Shown here: positions 1 to 6,307 of the stretch, piece by piece
Position numbering within the stretch: position 1 is the stretch's first letter
How the letters are laid out: each line of letters opens with the position of its first letter
Source: CAZKGE01 sp964541695
GTDB taxonomy: Bacteria; Bacillota; Clostridia; Christensenellales; CAG-138
Assembly (NCBI GenBank): GCA_964541695.1
Contig: CAZIRB010000049.1
Span: 1-15,792 of the forward strand
DNA: 15,792 bases
Direction of reading: 5' to 3'
Program-made: the position numbers and the translations under genes
Notes under the pieces: model-generated
Databases searched by the model: none
What the model saw: only the letters and a program-made list of their open reading frames with translations
Told to the model about the DNA's origin: nothing

Positions 1-48
1 CCCGGCGCGCATCAAAGCGCGGATAAGCGCGAGGAGATCGGGATGTAG
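1..48 (+). CDS. Possible 3' end of a gene entering from the left
   Basis: Frame 1 is open from the window edge for 15 codons and ends in TAG at 46-48. The residues are mostly charged or small (ADKREEIGM at the end), as in many C-termini, and the repeat-rich DNA begins just after the stop. Nothing identifies a family. Frame 2 is also open across this stretch, so this is a weak call and may be chance. Confidence 0.2.
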   Translation, partial: PGAHQSADKREEIGM

Positions 49-70
49 GGGGACGGGGAACGGGAACGGT

Positions 71-230
71 TTTGCAGGGGCGCCGCCCCTGCACCCCGCC
101 AGAGGGGGAAACCCCCTTTGGAAACCCTATGAATTGGGGCCGACGGCTTCGTTGGGTTTCCAAGGGACGTGTCCCTTTGGCGGTGGTTTGGAGGCGGAGC
201 CCCCAACGTTCTCCCGTGCGTATGTTCCGT
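71..230 (+). repeat. Intergenic mosaic repeat, copy A
   Basis: This gene-free stretch has two modules that recur elsewhere in the window. The first, at about 71-120, centres on a palindrome at 74-92 (GCAGGGGCG, one base, CGCCCCTGC). It resembles the 100-bp units at 13761-13960. The second, 154-230, starts GGGTTTCCAAGGGAC and ends with GGCGGAGCCCCCAACGTT. It matches 8328-8405 and 13960-14032 in order and orientation. Bases 231-290 hold nothing I recognise. Confidence 0.7.
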
Positions 231-290
231 TTAACCAGCGCGCCGTCCGCGCTTTTTTCATATTTTCCACAATCTTGGCCGGCCTCGGCC

Positions 291-319
291 TGTCCAGCCG
301 CAGCGGAACGTGGTATACT
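291..319 (+). promoter_or_regulatory. Extended -10 promoter for the polysaccharide deacetylase
   Basis: TGGTATACT at 311-319 is an extended -10 element (TGn plus TATACT). A weak -35, TGTCCA at 291-296, lies 17 bp upstream and matches the consensus at three of six positions. Transcription would start near 326, leaving about 30 nt before the ATG at 356. The same TGGTATACTGG string recurs at 3854. Confidence 0.6.
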
Positions 320-355
320 GGATTCGATCGAATCCGACAAAATACGAGGCTGGGC

Positions 356-1324
356 ATGAGGCAAAGGGTATTCGCGATTCTGATAACGGTCCTGCTGCTT
401 GCGGCCGGCTGCGGCGCGCCCGCGGCGGCTCCGGCTCCGACGGCGGCCCCGACGGCCGCGGCGGAGCGCGTTACGTTCGAACTTAAACAGGGCGGCGGCG
501 CGGGGTCCGCGCCCGCGCCGACGATGCCGCCGACGCCCACGCCGACGGCGACGCCCGCGCCCACGCCGGAGCCGAAGATTCATGACGCGTGGTATGAGCA
601 GCGCAACGACGAGATCGCGACGCTGCTCGTGCAAAACGGCTTCTGCTCAACGCGGCAGGAGGCCGACGCGCGCGTAGCGAATATGGCGATCGACCCGGAC
701 AAGCCCATGGTCGCGCTGACGTTCGACGACGGACCGACGCAGGGCGTGACGAACAAGATTCTCGACGCGCTCGAACAGTACAACGGCCGCGCGACGTTCT
801 TCGTCGTCGGCACGCGCATCGCGGGCAGCGAGGACCTGCTCAAGCGCGCGGTGTCGCTCGGCTGCGAGATCGGCAGCCACACGTGGAATCACGACACGCT
901 GACGGAGCTTACGGGCGAGGGCGCGGCAAAATCGCTGCAGCAGGCGAACGACGCGGTGAAGGCCGCGTGCGGCTATACGGTGCGCTCGCTGCGCCCGCCC
1001 AAGGGCGAGAGCAACGCGCAGGTCAAGCAGCTTGCGGGCTCGATGGGGCTCGCGCTCGTGTTCTGGAACCACAGCACGCACGATTACCGCCTTGATTCGG
1101 CCCAAAAGATCGCGAGCAACGTGCAGTTCGATACGGAGGACAAAAAGGCGCTCGCCGACGGCGACATCATACTGCTGCACGATTTACGGAAGCCCACCGC
1201 GGAGGCCGCGCCCGAGATCATACGGGCGCTGACGGAAGCGGGCTACCAGCTCGTGACGGTGCAGGAGCTTTTAAACCTCTCGGCCGACGGTTTTATGCCC
1301 GGCAAATCGTACAAGCAGAAATAA
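356..1324 (+). CDS. Lipoprotein polysaccharide deacetylase (NodB/CE4 family)
   Basis: Predicted 322-residue, membrane-anchored, metal-dependent deacetylase acting on an N- or O-acetylated cell-wall or surface polysaccharide. Residues 1-19 form a lipoprotein signal ending in LLLAAGC, with Cys19 as the lipidation site. A Pro/Thr/Ala-rich spacer follows (about 50-73), then the NodB domain (about 115-305). Visible CE4 motifs are TFDDGP (122-127), the metal pair H175xxxH179 in SHTWNH, RPP (213-215) and ILLHD (272-276). Motif 4, usually WSxDxxDW, reads WNHSTHDY (237-244), so its first Asp is Ser while the second (D243) is kept. The ATG at 356 is preferred over upstream in-frame starts because the promoter lies at 291-319 and a GAGG lies seven bases before it. 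The gene converges on the ABC-F gene with 16 bp between stops. The exact substrate cannot be read from the sequence. Confidence 0.9.
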   Translation: MRQRVFAILITVLLLAAGCGAPAAAPAPTAAPTAAAERVTFELKQGGGAGSAPAPTMPPTPTPTATPAPTPEPKIHDAWYEQRNDEIATLLVQNGFCSTRQEADARVANMAIDPDKPMVALTFDDGPTQGVTNKILDALEQYNGRATFFVVGTRIAGSEDLLKRAVSLGCEIGSHTWNHDTLTELTGEGAAKSLQQANDAVKAACGYTVRSLRPPKGESNAQVKQLAGSMGLALVFWNHSTHDYRLDSAQKIASNVQFDTEDKKALADGDIILLHDLRKPTAEAAPEIIRALTEAGYQLVTVQELLNLSADGFMPGKSYKQK

Positions 1325-1340
1325 ACGCGGGCCGCACCGC

Positions 1341-2807
1341 TTATTGCAGCGCGACGACCTGCGTGGCGATTTTGTTCGTAAACGCCGCGTCGTGCTCGAT
1401 GAACACCATCGTGGGCAGGGACGCGAGCAGCAGGTCCTCGATCTGCATGCGCGAGAGCACGTCGACGTAGTTGAGCGGTTCGTCCCAAAGATACAGGTGC
1501 GCGCGCTGGGAAAGGCTCCTGGCGAGCAGCACCTTTTTCTTCTGCCCCGCGGAATAGAGCGCCATGTCCTTCTCAAACTGGGCGCGCGGGAAATCGAGCT
1601 TCCTAAGAATCGTATAGAACAGCGTCAGGTCGACGCCGCATTCGCTGGCGTACGATTCTGCGCTGCCGGCAAGGAACGACGGGTCCTGCGGCAGGTACGA
1701 GATCACGAGGCCCGCGGCCGTCTCGACTGCCCCCGTGTGCGGCACATCCTCGCCGGCAAGCAGCCGCAGCACGCTGCTCTTACCCGAGCCGTTGGGCCCG
1801 GCGAGCGCGACGCGGCCGCCCTGCAACACATCGAAGCGCAGGGGCCGGTTGACCGCGCGGCCGCCGTAACAGACGACGAGGTCGCGAACGAGGGCCAGCG
1901 CACCGCGGTGGTGACGGAGCGGATGGACGGCGAGCGCGTCGTTGCGCTCGACGTTTTTCAAAAGCAGCGCCTTCTCGCCGGCGGCGCGCTCCATGCGGGT
2001 CTCGATGGCCTTGCTGCGCTTCATCATCTTGGCGGCCTTGTGCCCGAGATACCCGCGGTCGCCCGCGCCGGTGCCGAACTTTTCGCTCTCCGCGCGCGCC
2101 GCGAACTGGCTTGCGCGCGCGGCGGAGGCGCGCAGCGCGTCGATCTCGCGCCCGAGCTTTTCGTTCTCCGCGGTCTCAAACGTCTCGCGCCGGCGGCGGT
2201 TCTCGTCCCAGGCCGAGAAGTTGCCGCGAAGGAGCTCGATGGAGCCGCGGTTGATCGACAGCACGTGGTCGACGCTTTCGTCAAGGAACGCGCGGTCGTG
2301 GGACACGAGTATGAAGCCGCTCTTTTTGGCAAGGTAGCGCGACACGGCGACGCGCGTCTCCGCGTCGAGGTGGTTGGTCGGCTCGTCGATCAAAAGGAAC
2401 TGGTTCGGCTTGCAGAACAGCGCCGCGATCAGCGCCTTCGTCCGCTCGCCGGGGCTGAGCGTCGAAAAAGCCCGCCCGGCCGCGTCCTCCGCGATGCCGA
2501 GCAGGTTGAACTCGCGCCGGATTTGCCATTCGTCCGCGCCGGATATGTTCGCCGCGACAGCTTGGGCGGACAGCGACGCATCCAAAACGGGGTATGGGAA
2601 ATACTCGAAGCCCACGCTGGCCTCGATCGCGCCGCCGCTGTCGAGCTCCCCGGCGAGAAGTTTTAAAAACGTGGTCTTGCCGCGGCCGTTGCGGCCGACG
2701 AGGCCGAGCCGCCAGTCCGTATCGAGCTGCAATGAGACGTGGTCAAATATCGTATCGTAACTGCCTTCGTAGGCAAACGTTAAATTGCGCACCGTGATGA
2801 GCGACAT
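1341..2807 (-). CDS. ABC-F ribosomal protection ATPase, Lsa/CplR-like
   Basis: A 488-residue soluble protein with two ABC ATPase domains and no membrane segment, the ABC-F layout. Domain 1 has Walker A GRNGRGKT (38-45), signature LSPGE (117-121) and Walker B LLIDEP with Glu142. Domain 2 has GPNGSGKS (337-344), signature YSAGQ (418-422) and LYLWDEPLNYVD (438-449) with Glu443. The linker (about 195-300) is rich in Arg and Glu, as expected for the coiled-coil arm that reaches the ribosomal P site. Length, the start MSLITVRNLTFAY and the LWDEPLNY motif resemble Lsa/CplR proteins, which displace lincosamides, streptogramin A and pleuromutilins from the ribosome. Resistance is therefore likely but the spectrum is unknown. 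The ATG at 2807 has GGAGG six bases upstream, making it a better start than the one at 2846. Its leader is unusual (see 2841-2968). Confidence 0.9.
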   Translation of the reverse strand: MSLITVRNLTFAYEGSYDTIFDHVSLQLDTDWRLGLVGRNGRGKTTFLKLLAGELDSGGAIEASVGFEYFPYPVLDASLSAQAVAANISGADEWQIRREFNLLGIAEDAAGRAFSTLSPGERTKALIAALFCKPNQFLLIDEPTNHLDAETRVAVSRYLAKKSGFILVSHDRAFLDESVDHVLSINRGSIELLRGNFSAWDENRRRRETFETAENEKLGREIDALRASAARASQFAARAESEKFGTGAGDRGYLGHKAAKMMKRSKAIETRMERAAGEKALLLKNVERNDALAVHPLRHHRGALALVRDLVVCYGGRAVNRPLRFDVLQGGRVALAGPNGSGKSSVLRLLAGEDVPHTGAVETAAGLVISYLPQDPSFLAGSAESYASECGVDLTLFYTILRKLDFPRAQFEKDMALYSAGQKKKVLLARSLSQRAHLYLWDEPLNYVDVLSRMQIEDLLLASLPTMVFIEHDAAFTNKIATQVVALQ

Positions 2808-2840
2808 ACAAACCTCCAGAACATAAAGCGATCCGCCGTT

Positions 2841-2908
2841 TTTCAAAGCAAGCCCGGCGGGACGAGCCCTCTCGTTCCGCTTTTTCGGGCCAGGTTGCTG
2901 CTTTGAAA
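2841..2908 (-). promoter_or_regulatory. Structured leader hairpin upstream of the ABC-F gene
   Basis: A perfect 10-bp inverted repeat, TTTCAAAGCA at 2841-2850 and TGCTTTGAAA at 2899-2908, encloses two further pairings. These are GCCCG with CGGGC, and GCGGAACGAG with CTCGTCCCGC (one mismatch), closed by AGGG in the mRNA. Together they give an imperfect 68-nt hairpin lying about 33 nt before the ABC-F start codon. It lacks a U-tract, so it is not a plain terminator. Position and fold suggest an attenuator or a translation-control element. This is inference. Confidence 0.5.
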
Positions 2909-2968
2909 CTAGCGAATCACGCGTTTTCTCCGGTTCGTATCGTCTTTTTTAATGCGGACGGGTCCCAT
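2909..2968 (-). CDS. Possible 19-codon leader peptide of the ABC-F transcript
   Basis: An ATG at 2968 begins six bases after the -10 hexamer, so it would sit at or next to the mRNA 5' end (leaderless). The frame encodes MGPVRIKKDDTNRRKRVIR and ends in TAG at 2911-2909, abutting the first base of the leader hairpin. Short leader ORFs before a hairpin are the usual layout for ribosome-mediated attenuation of antibiotic-resistance genes. There is no Shine-Dalgarno site, and chance is a real alternative. Confidence 0.3.
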   Translation of the reverse strand: MGPVRIKKDDTNRRKRVIR

Positions 2969-2973
2969 CGCGC

Positions 2974-3002
2974 ATCATACCATAGTTTAATCGTCTAGGC
3001 AA
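2974..3002 (-). promoter_or_regulatory. Promoter of the ABC-F gene
   Basis: On the minus strand, TTGCCT (3002-2997), a 17-bp spacer and TATGAT (2979-2974), preceded by TGG, form an extended -10 promoter. Four of six -35 bases match the consensus. The -35 overlaps the stop codon of the upstream gene at 2995-2997, so the ABC-F gene can be transcribed separately from it. The predicted start is near 2967, giving a leader of about 160 nt. Confidence 0.6.
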
Positions 3003-3660
3003 GGCCGCGGTAGGAATCCATGATGCCGCGGAACAGCTCCTTCGTCGTGGGCGGCGTGTAGCTGACCGCGTTGGCCCCGGCCGCGATCGTGCGCGCGATG
3101 GACTCCCCGGTCGGCCCGCCCGTGGCGATGATCGGCACGTCCGGAAAGTCGCGGCGGATGCACTCGACGACGTACGGCGTGCGGTCGGCCGCGGAGACGT
3201 TGAGTATGCGCGCGCCGGCCTCGAGCCTGGCGCGGATGTCCTGTTGCTCGTTCGGGATCGTCACGACGATCGGCACGTCGATGACCTGCCGCATCATGGC
3301 GATCGTCTCGTTCGTGGTCGGCGCGTTGACAACGACGCCCATCGCGCCCTCGGCCTCCGCGTCCTGCGCGAGCGCCGCCACGCGCGGCCCGCCCGTGATG
3401 CCGCCGCCGACGCCGCAGAACACCGGGATGTAGCTGCACGCGATGATCGCGTCCGCGATCACCTGCTGCGGCGTGAACGGATAGACGGCGAGCACCGCGT
3501 CGGCGTTGCAGTTACGGATGATCGCTATGTCGGTCGTGAATATGAGGGACTTGATGCGCTTTCCCCAGATGACGATGCCGCTCGCCTGCCAGACCTCGTC
3601 CGGCAGCAGCACGAGGTGGCGCCTTAAATCCGTGGAGATGCGCGGAATCTTTTTTTCCAT
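2995..3660 (-). CDS. Probable TIM-barrel protein of unknown function
   Basis: 221 residues, soluble, no signal peptide. Alternating hydrophobic strands and helices end in FPDVPIIATGG (172-182) and TIAAGANAVSYTPP (191-204), a pattern typical of (beta/alpha)8 barrels with a C-terminal phosphate site. Other landmarks are VFCGVGGGITGGP (80-92), VVNAPTTNETI (110-120) and ARILNVSAADRT (150-161). I cannot name the family or reaction; enzymes of the ribulose-phosphate-binding-barrel type are the nearest comparison. The ATG at 3660 is chosen because GGAGG lies nine bases upstream. The ATG at 3678 lacks such a site. The gene precedes the ABC-F gene on the same strand, but that gene has its own promoter, so a functional link is uncertain. 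Confidence 0.75.
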   Translation of the reverse strand: MEKKIPRISTDLRRHLVLLPDEVWQASGIVIWGKRIKSLIFTTDIAIIRNCNADAVLAVYPFTPQQVIADAIIACSYIPVFCGVGGGITGGPRVAALAQDAEAEGAMGVVVNAPTTNETIAMMRQVIDVPIVVTIPNEQQDIRARLEAGARILNVSAADRTPYVVECIRRDFPDVPIIATGGPTGESIARTIAAGANAVSYTPPTTKELFRGIMDSYRGLA

Positions 3661-3994
3661 CGCCGTCGACCTCCGCATTCAGATTGTAACCTCTTTATAT
3701 TCTGTGTTTTAAAGGCGTTTCCCTGCGGTCAAGTATGGCGGTTTCGTTAGGAATCTGAAAACAAATTGCACATTTTCCCAGTTGGGGCGCATGCGCGCGT
3801 CAAACAATTCACGGATTCGCCATGTTCCGAACTGGGGCCGCCGCCTGTGTTTATGGTATACTGGTTCCGGGCGCTGGGAGCGGCAAATGCCAAGGTTCCC
3901 GGGCTTTTCCAGCGCCATGATCGTAAAAAAACATCCGCTCCATGCAACCGATCGCGCTTGTATCGGGTGTTTTGGGTGGAAGAAAGGAAGCTTG
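3661..3994. other. Divergent intergenic region, 334 bp
   Basis: This lies between the minus-strand barrel gene and the plus-strand sigma gene. It is more AT-rich than its surroundings at 3680-3780. The rightward promoter is at 3854-3862. For the leftward gene there is a TTGACC on the minus strand near 3732, but no convincing -10 at normal spacing. I see no RNA gene or mosaic repeat here. Confidence 0.5.
3854..3862 (+). promoter_or_regulatory. Extended -10 promoter for the sigma/beta-propeller operon
   Basis: TGGTATACT, followed by GG, is identical to the element at 311-319. No good -35 lies 17 bp upstream (GGGGCC), so activity would rest on the extended -10. The leader to the sigma ATG at 3995 would be about 125 nt. 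I did not find a convincing second promoter of ECF type for autoregulation. Confidence 0.5.
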
Positions 3995-4498
3995 ATGGAA
4001 ACGGAAGCATTGCAGTGCGCAGGCGAACCGATCGAGGACGCGGAACAGCTGTTCCATACCTACGCGGACATGGTCTACCGGCTGGCATTCCTTCGCACCA
4101 GGAGCGGCGCCGACGCGGACGACATCACCATGGAGGTGTTTGTCCGCTGCCTTCGGTTCAAACCGGCTTGGAAGGACCGCGAGCACCAGAAGGCCTGGCT
4201 GATCCGGACCACGATCAACTGCACGAACACGCTTTTGACATCGGCTTGGCGCAGGCGCCGCGCGCCGGAGCGCGACGACGTGTTGACCGAGATGACGGAC
4301 AACACGGACGTCTACGCCGCCGTGCTCGCGCTGCCCGAGAAATACCGTACCGCCGTGCACCTGTTCTACTACGAGGGGTACCGTGTTTCCGAGATCGCGG
4401 AGCTCATGTCGGCCAACGAGTCCACCGTCAAATCCTGGCTCTTCCGCGCACGCGATATGCTGCGGGAACAGTTGAAAGGGGAGTATTTCAGTGTTTGA
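3995..4498 (+). CDS. ECF-type RNA polymerase sigma factor
   Basis: 167 residues with the two-domain layout of extracytoplasmic-function sigma factors. Region 2 is at about 18-86 (FHTYADMVYRLAF, DADDITMEVFVRC, KAWLIRTTINCTN). Region 4 is at about 104-160, with the helix-turn-helix in YRVSEIAELMSANESTVKSW. It should direct RNA polymerase to a small regulon answering a surface signal. The ATG at 3995 has AAGGAAG a few bases upstream; earlier in-frame ATGs lie before or over the promoter. The stop overlaps the next gene's GTG start by 8 nt, so the two are probably translationally coupled and the downstream protein is the likely sensor or anti-sigma partner. Confidence 0.9.
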   Translation: METEALQCAGEPIEDAEQLFHTYADMVYRLAFLRTRSGADADDITMEVFVRCLRFKPAWKDREHQKAWLIRTTINCTNTLLTSAWRRRRAPERDDVLTEMTDNTDVYAAVLALPEKYRTAVHLFYYEGYRVSEIAELMSANESTVKSWLFRARDMLREQLKGEYFSV

Positions 4499-5978
4499 GG
4501 AGCAATATCGCCGTGACAATGAGAAGCTTCACGCGAAGGAGGCATTGTTCATGGAGATTCAGAAAAAAGTAACAGAGGAAGCGCAGGCACGCACAAAGCG
4601 CAGCGCCATCGTGCGCTACGGCAGCATCGCGGCGGCGTTCGTGCTCGTGGCGGGCAGCGTGCTCGGCATCGCGCTTTCGGGCGGGAACCGGAACGCGGCA
4701 AGCCCGTCCGCGCCGCTTGTGGCCGCCGAGAACGCACAGGTGGCCGACGAGGCAACCGGAAACGCCGAGAGCGTTTCGATTCAGAACTATTCCGACCTGT
4801 ACAATCTCATCCTCGGCATGCGCGACTACTACGGCGAGGGCTCGGCGAACTTCGCCCGCGACGACGCGGCGGCGATGCCGGAGATGGCTGCGGCCGAGGA
4901 AGCGCCCATGGCGACCGACGGCGGTTCCGCGCTCAAGGGCGAGGCGACGACCGCGACCGGCGCGGGCCCGGAATACTCCGGCACGAACGTGCAGGTGGCG
5001 GGCGTGGACGAGGCGGACGTGGTCAAGACCGACGGCTCGTACATCTATTACTTGTCCGGCGGCAACCTCGTCATCGCCAAGGCCGACGGCGAGAAGACGC
5101 GCGTCGAGTCCACGACGCAGTACTTCAACCAGGAGAACTGGTGGGGCTACTCGTCCGAGATGTTCATTCTCGGCGACCGGCTCATGATCCTTACGCGCGG
5201 CTGGAACACCGTCTGGGTCGGCACCGCGAAGGAAGGCTACCAGATGGACCAGGACAAGACGGTCTCGGTCGTGTACGACATCAGCAACCGCAATAAGCCG
5301 GTGCTGGTCACGACGCTCGGCCAGAGCGGTTCATACGTGTCCTCGCGCATGATCGGCGACTATGTGTACGTCGTGACGAGCCAGCAGGTCTACTCGGCCC
5401 TGCGCGACACGCCGTCGACCTACATCCCCGAGCTCGTCGTGAACGGCACCGCCAAGCCGATGCCGATCGACAGCATCTATCCGTANNNNNNNNNNNNNNN
5501 NNNNNNNNNNNNNNNNNNNNNNNNNNNNNNNNNNNNNNNNNNNNNNNNNNNNNNNNNNNNNNNNNNNNNNNNNNNNNNNNNNNNNGGCATCGGCTACGCC
5601 GCGGACGAGAAGACCGGCGCGACCCAGGGCGTGAAGCTCTCGATGTTCGACACGAAGAACAAGAGGAACATCACGGAGCTGTTTACGCAGCGCGTCGATG
5701 CGGACTGGTCGATGGCGGGGCAAAACCACAAGTCGATCCTGATCTCGCCCGAGAAGAACCTCATCGCGTTCCCGGCGGACCAGAAGTACTTCATCTTCAG
5801 CTATTCCGACGCGGACGGCTTTACGAAGAAGGCGACCGTCGGGCTCGAGGATGATCTGTGGAGCTGGAACATGCGCGGCCTGTTCATCGGCGACTACTTC
5901 TACGTCTGCAGCGAAAGCTCGATCGTCGTCCTGTCGCTCGCCGACTTCTCACGGGTGGCGAAGATCAGCATCGGGTAA
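4491..5978 (+). CDS. Membrane-anchored C-terminal beta-propeller protein, interrupted by assembly gap
   Basis: Starts at GTG 4491 inside the sigma gene, with AAAGGGGAG upstream. Residues 1-42 are charged and cytoplasmic, about 43-63 form one transmembrane helix, and an Ala/Glu-rich linker leads to an exported domain. From about residue 163, TNVQVAGVDEADVVKTDG matches the start of the beta-propeller family related to WD-40 repeats (Beta_propel). The part after the gap (GIGY, GVKLSMFDTKN, KNLIAFPADQ) matches its end. The cytoplasmic tail next to an ECF sigma gene suggests an anti-sigma or sensor role, but no named anti-sigma domain is evident. The 100 N replace residues after about 331. From the family's usual layout, roughly 150-200 residues are missing, so the displayed 495-residue length is artificial. 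Frame agreement across the gap may be chance. Confidence 0.85.
   Translation: MFEEQYRRDNEKLHAKEALFMEIQKKVTEEAQARTKRSAIVRYGSIAAAFVLVAGSVLGIALSGGNRNAASPSAPLVAAENAQVADEATGNAESVSIQNYSDLYNLILGMRDYYGEGSANFARDDAAAMPEMAAAEEAPMATDGGSALKGEATTATGAGPEYSGTNVQVAGVDEADVVKTDGSYIYYLSGGNLVIAKADGEKTRVESTTQYFNQENWWGYSSEMFILGDRLMILTRGWNTVWVGTAKEGYQMDQDKTVSVVYDISNRNKPVLVTTLGQSGSYVSSRMIGDYVYVVTSQQVYSALRDTPSTYIPELVVNGTAKPMPIDSIYPXXXXXXXXXXXXXXXXXXXXXXXXXXXXXXXXXXGIGYAADEKTGATQGVKLSMFDTKNKRNITELFTQRVDADWSMAGQNHKSILISPEKNLIAFPADQKYFIFSYSDADGFTKKATVGLEDDLWSWNMRGLFIGDYFYVCSESSIVVLSLADFSRVAKISIG
5486..5585. other. Assembly gap of 100 N
   Basis: Exactly 100 N, the usual placeholder for a gap of unknown size, lies inside the beta-propeller gene. 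Both flanks are coding for the same protein family, which supports the join, but the true distance is likely several hundred bases. Confidence 0.95.
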
Positions 5979-6020
5979 ACGGGGCGCCAGATCCCTAATT
6001 AGACCATCGTATAACGAAGA

Positions 6021-6052
6021 AAAGCGGCGCGGCCGAAAGGCCGCGCCGCTTT
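6021..6052 (+). terminator. Terminator after the beta-propeller gene
   Basis: A perfect 14-bp stem, AAAGCGGCGCGGCC with GGCCGCGCCGCTTT, closed by a GAAA tetraloop, lies 42 bp past the stop codon. The U-tract is short (TTT then GCG), so termination strength is uncertain. Confidence 0.75.
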
Positions 6053-6077
6053 GCGTAGCCCCCCAACCCCCGGGCTT

Positions 6078-6097
6078 TTCAGGGCCGCGGCCCTGAA
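6078..6097. repeat. 20-bp perfect palindrome
   Basis: TTCAGGGCCGCGGCCCTGAA reads the same on both strands. It lies between two terminators and is followed by ACCC. Its form resembles the GC palindromes in the mosaic repeats at 74-92 and 13786-13800, so it may be a diverged fragment of that family. Apart from the terminators and promoter, I see nothing else in 5979-6307. Confidence 0.5.
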
Positions 6098-6228
6098 CCC
6101 ATGTATTCCGGCTTTTTCGGTTTTGCCGCCGAAACGGATCGCCCCGTCGGGGCGGCTTCCTTGCGCGCTTTGCCGTCCGGGAGGCCGAGGGCGGGAAACC
6201 CGATAAAACTCTGTTTTTAACGGATAGC

Positions 6229-6259
6229 GCGGCGCGGCCGAACGGTTGCGCCGCTTTTT
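6229..6259 (+). terminator. Second terminator-like hairpin, related in sequence to the first
   Basis: GCGGCGCGGCC pairs with GGTTGCGCCGC (two G-U pairs) around a GAAC loop, followed by TTTTT. It has the better U-tract of the two. Its sequence resembles the hairpin at 6021-6052 and suggests a duplication. It overlaps the -35 of the next promoter. Confidence 0.6.
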
Positions 6260-6274
6260 GCGCCCTGCTATAAT
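6246..6274 (+). promoter_or_regulatory. Promoter of the DUF2804/HAD operon
   Basis: TTGCGC (6246-6251), a 17-bp spacer and a perfect TATAAT (6269-6274) preceded by TGC. The -35 bases form the 3' arm of the upstream terminator hairpin. The predicted start is near 6281 and the ATG is at 6308. Confidence 0.65.
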
Positions 6275-6307
6275 GACAGAATACCGAGGAGTAAAGGGGG
6301 GGCGTCC

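Noticed and set aside
134..355. 74-residue N-terminal extension of the deacetylase
   Set aside because: It would translate repeat and promoter DNA. The ATG at 356 starts a proper lipoprotein signal.
1344..2666. 440-codon plus-strand open frame opposite the ABC-F gene
   Set aside because: The minus strand has both Walker sets and signatures. The antisense product is low-complexity and has no convincing start.
2841..2908. Rho-independent terminator before the ABC-F gene
   Set aside because: The stem is not followed by a U-tract on the minus strand, and the ABC-F ribosome binding site follows closely.
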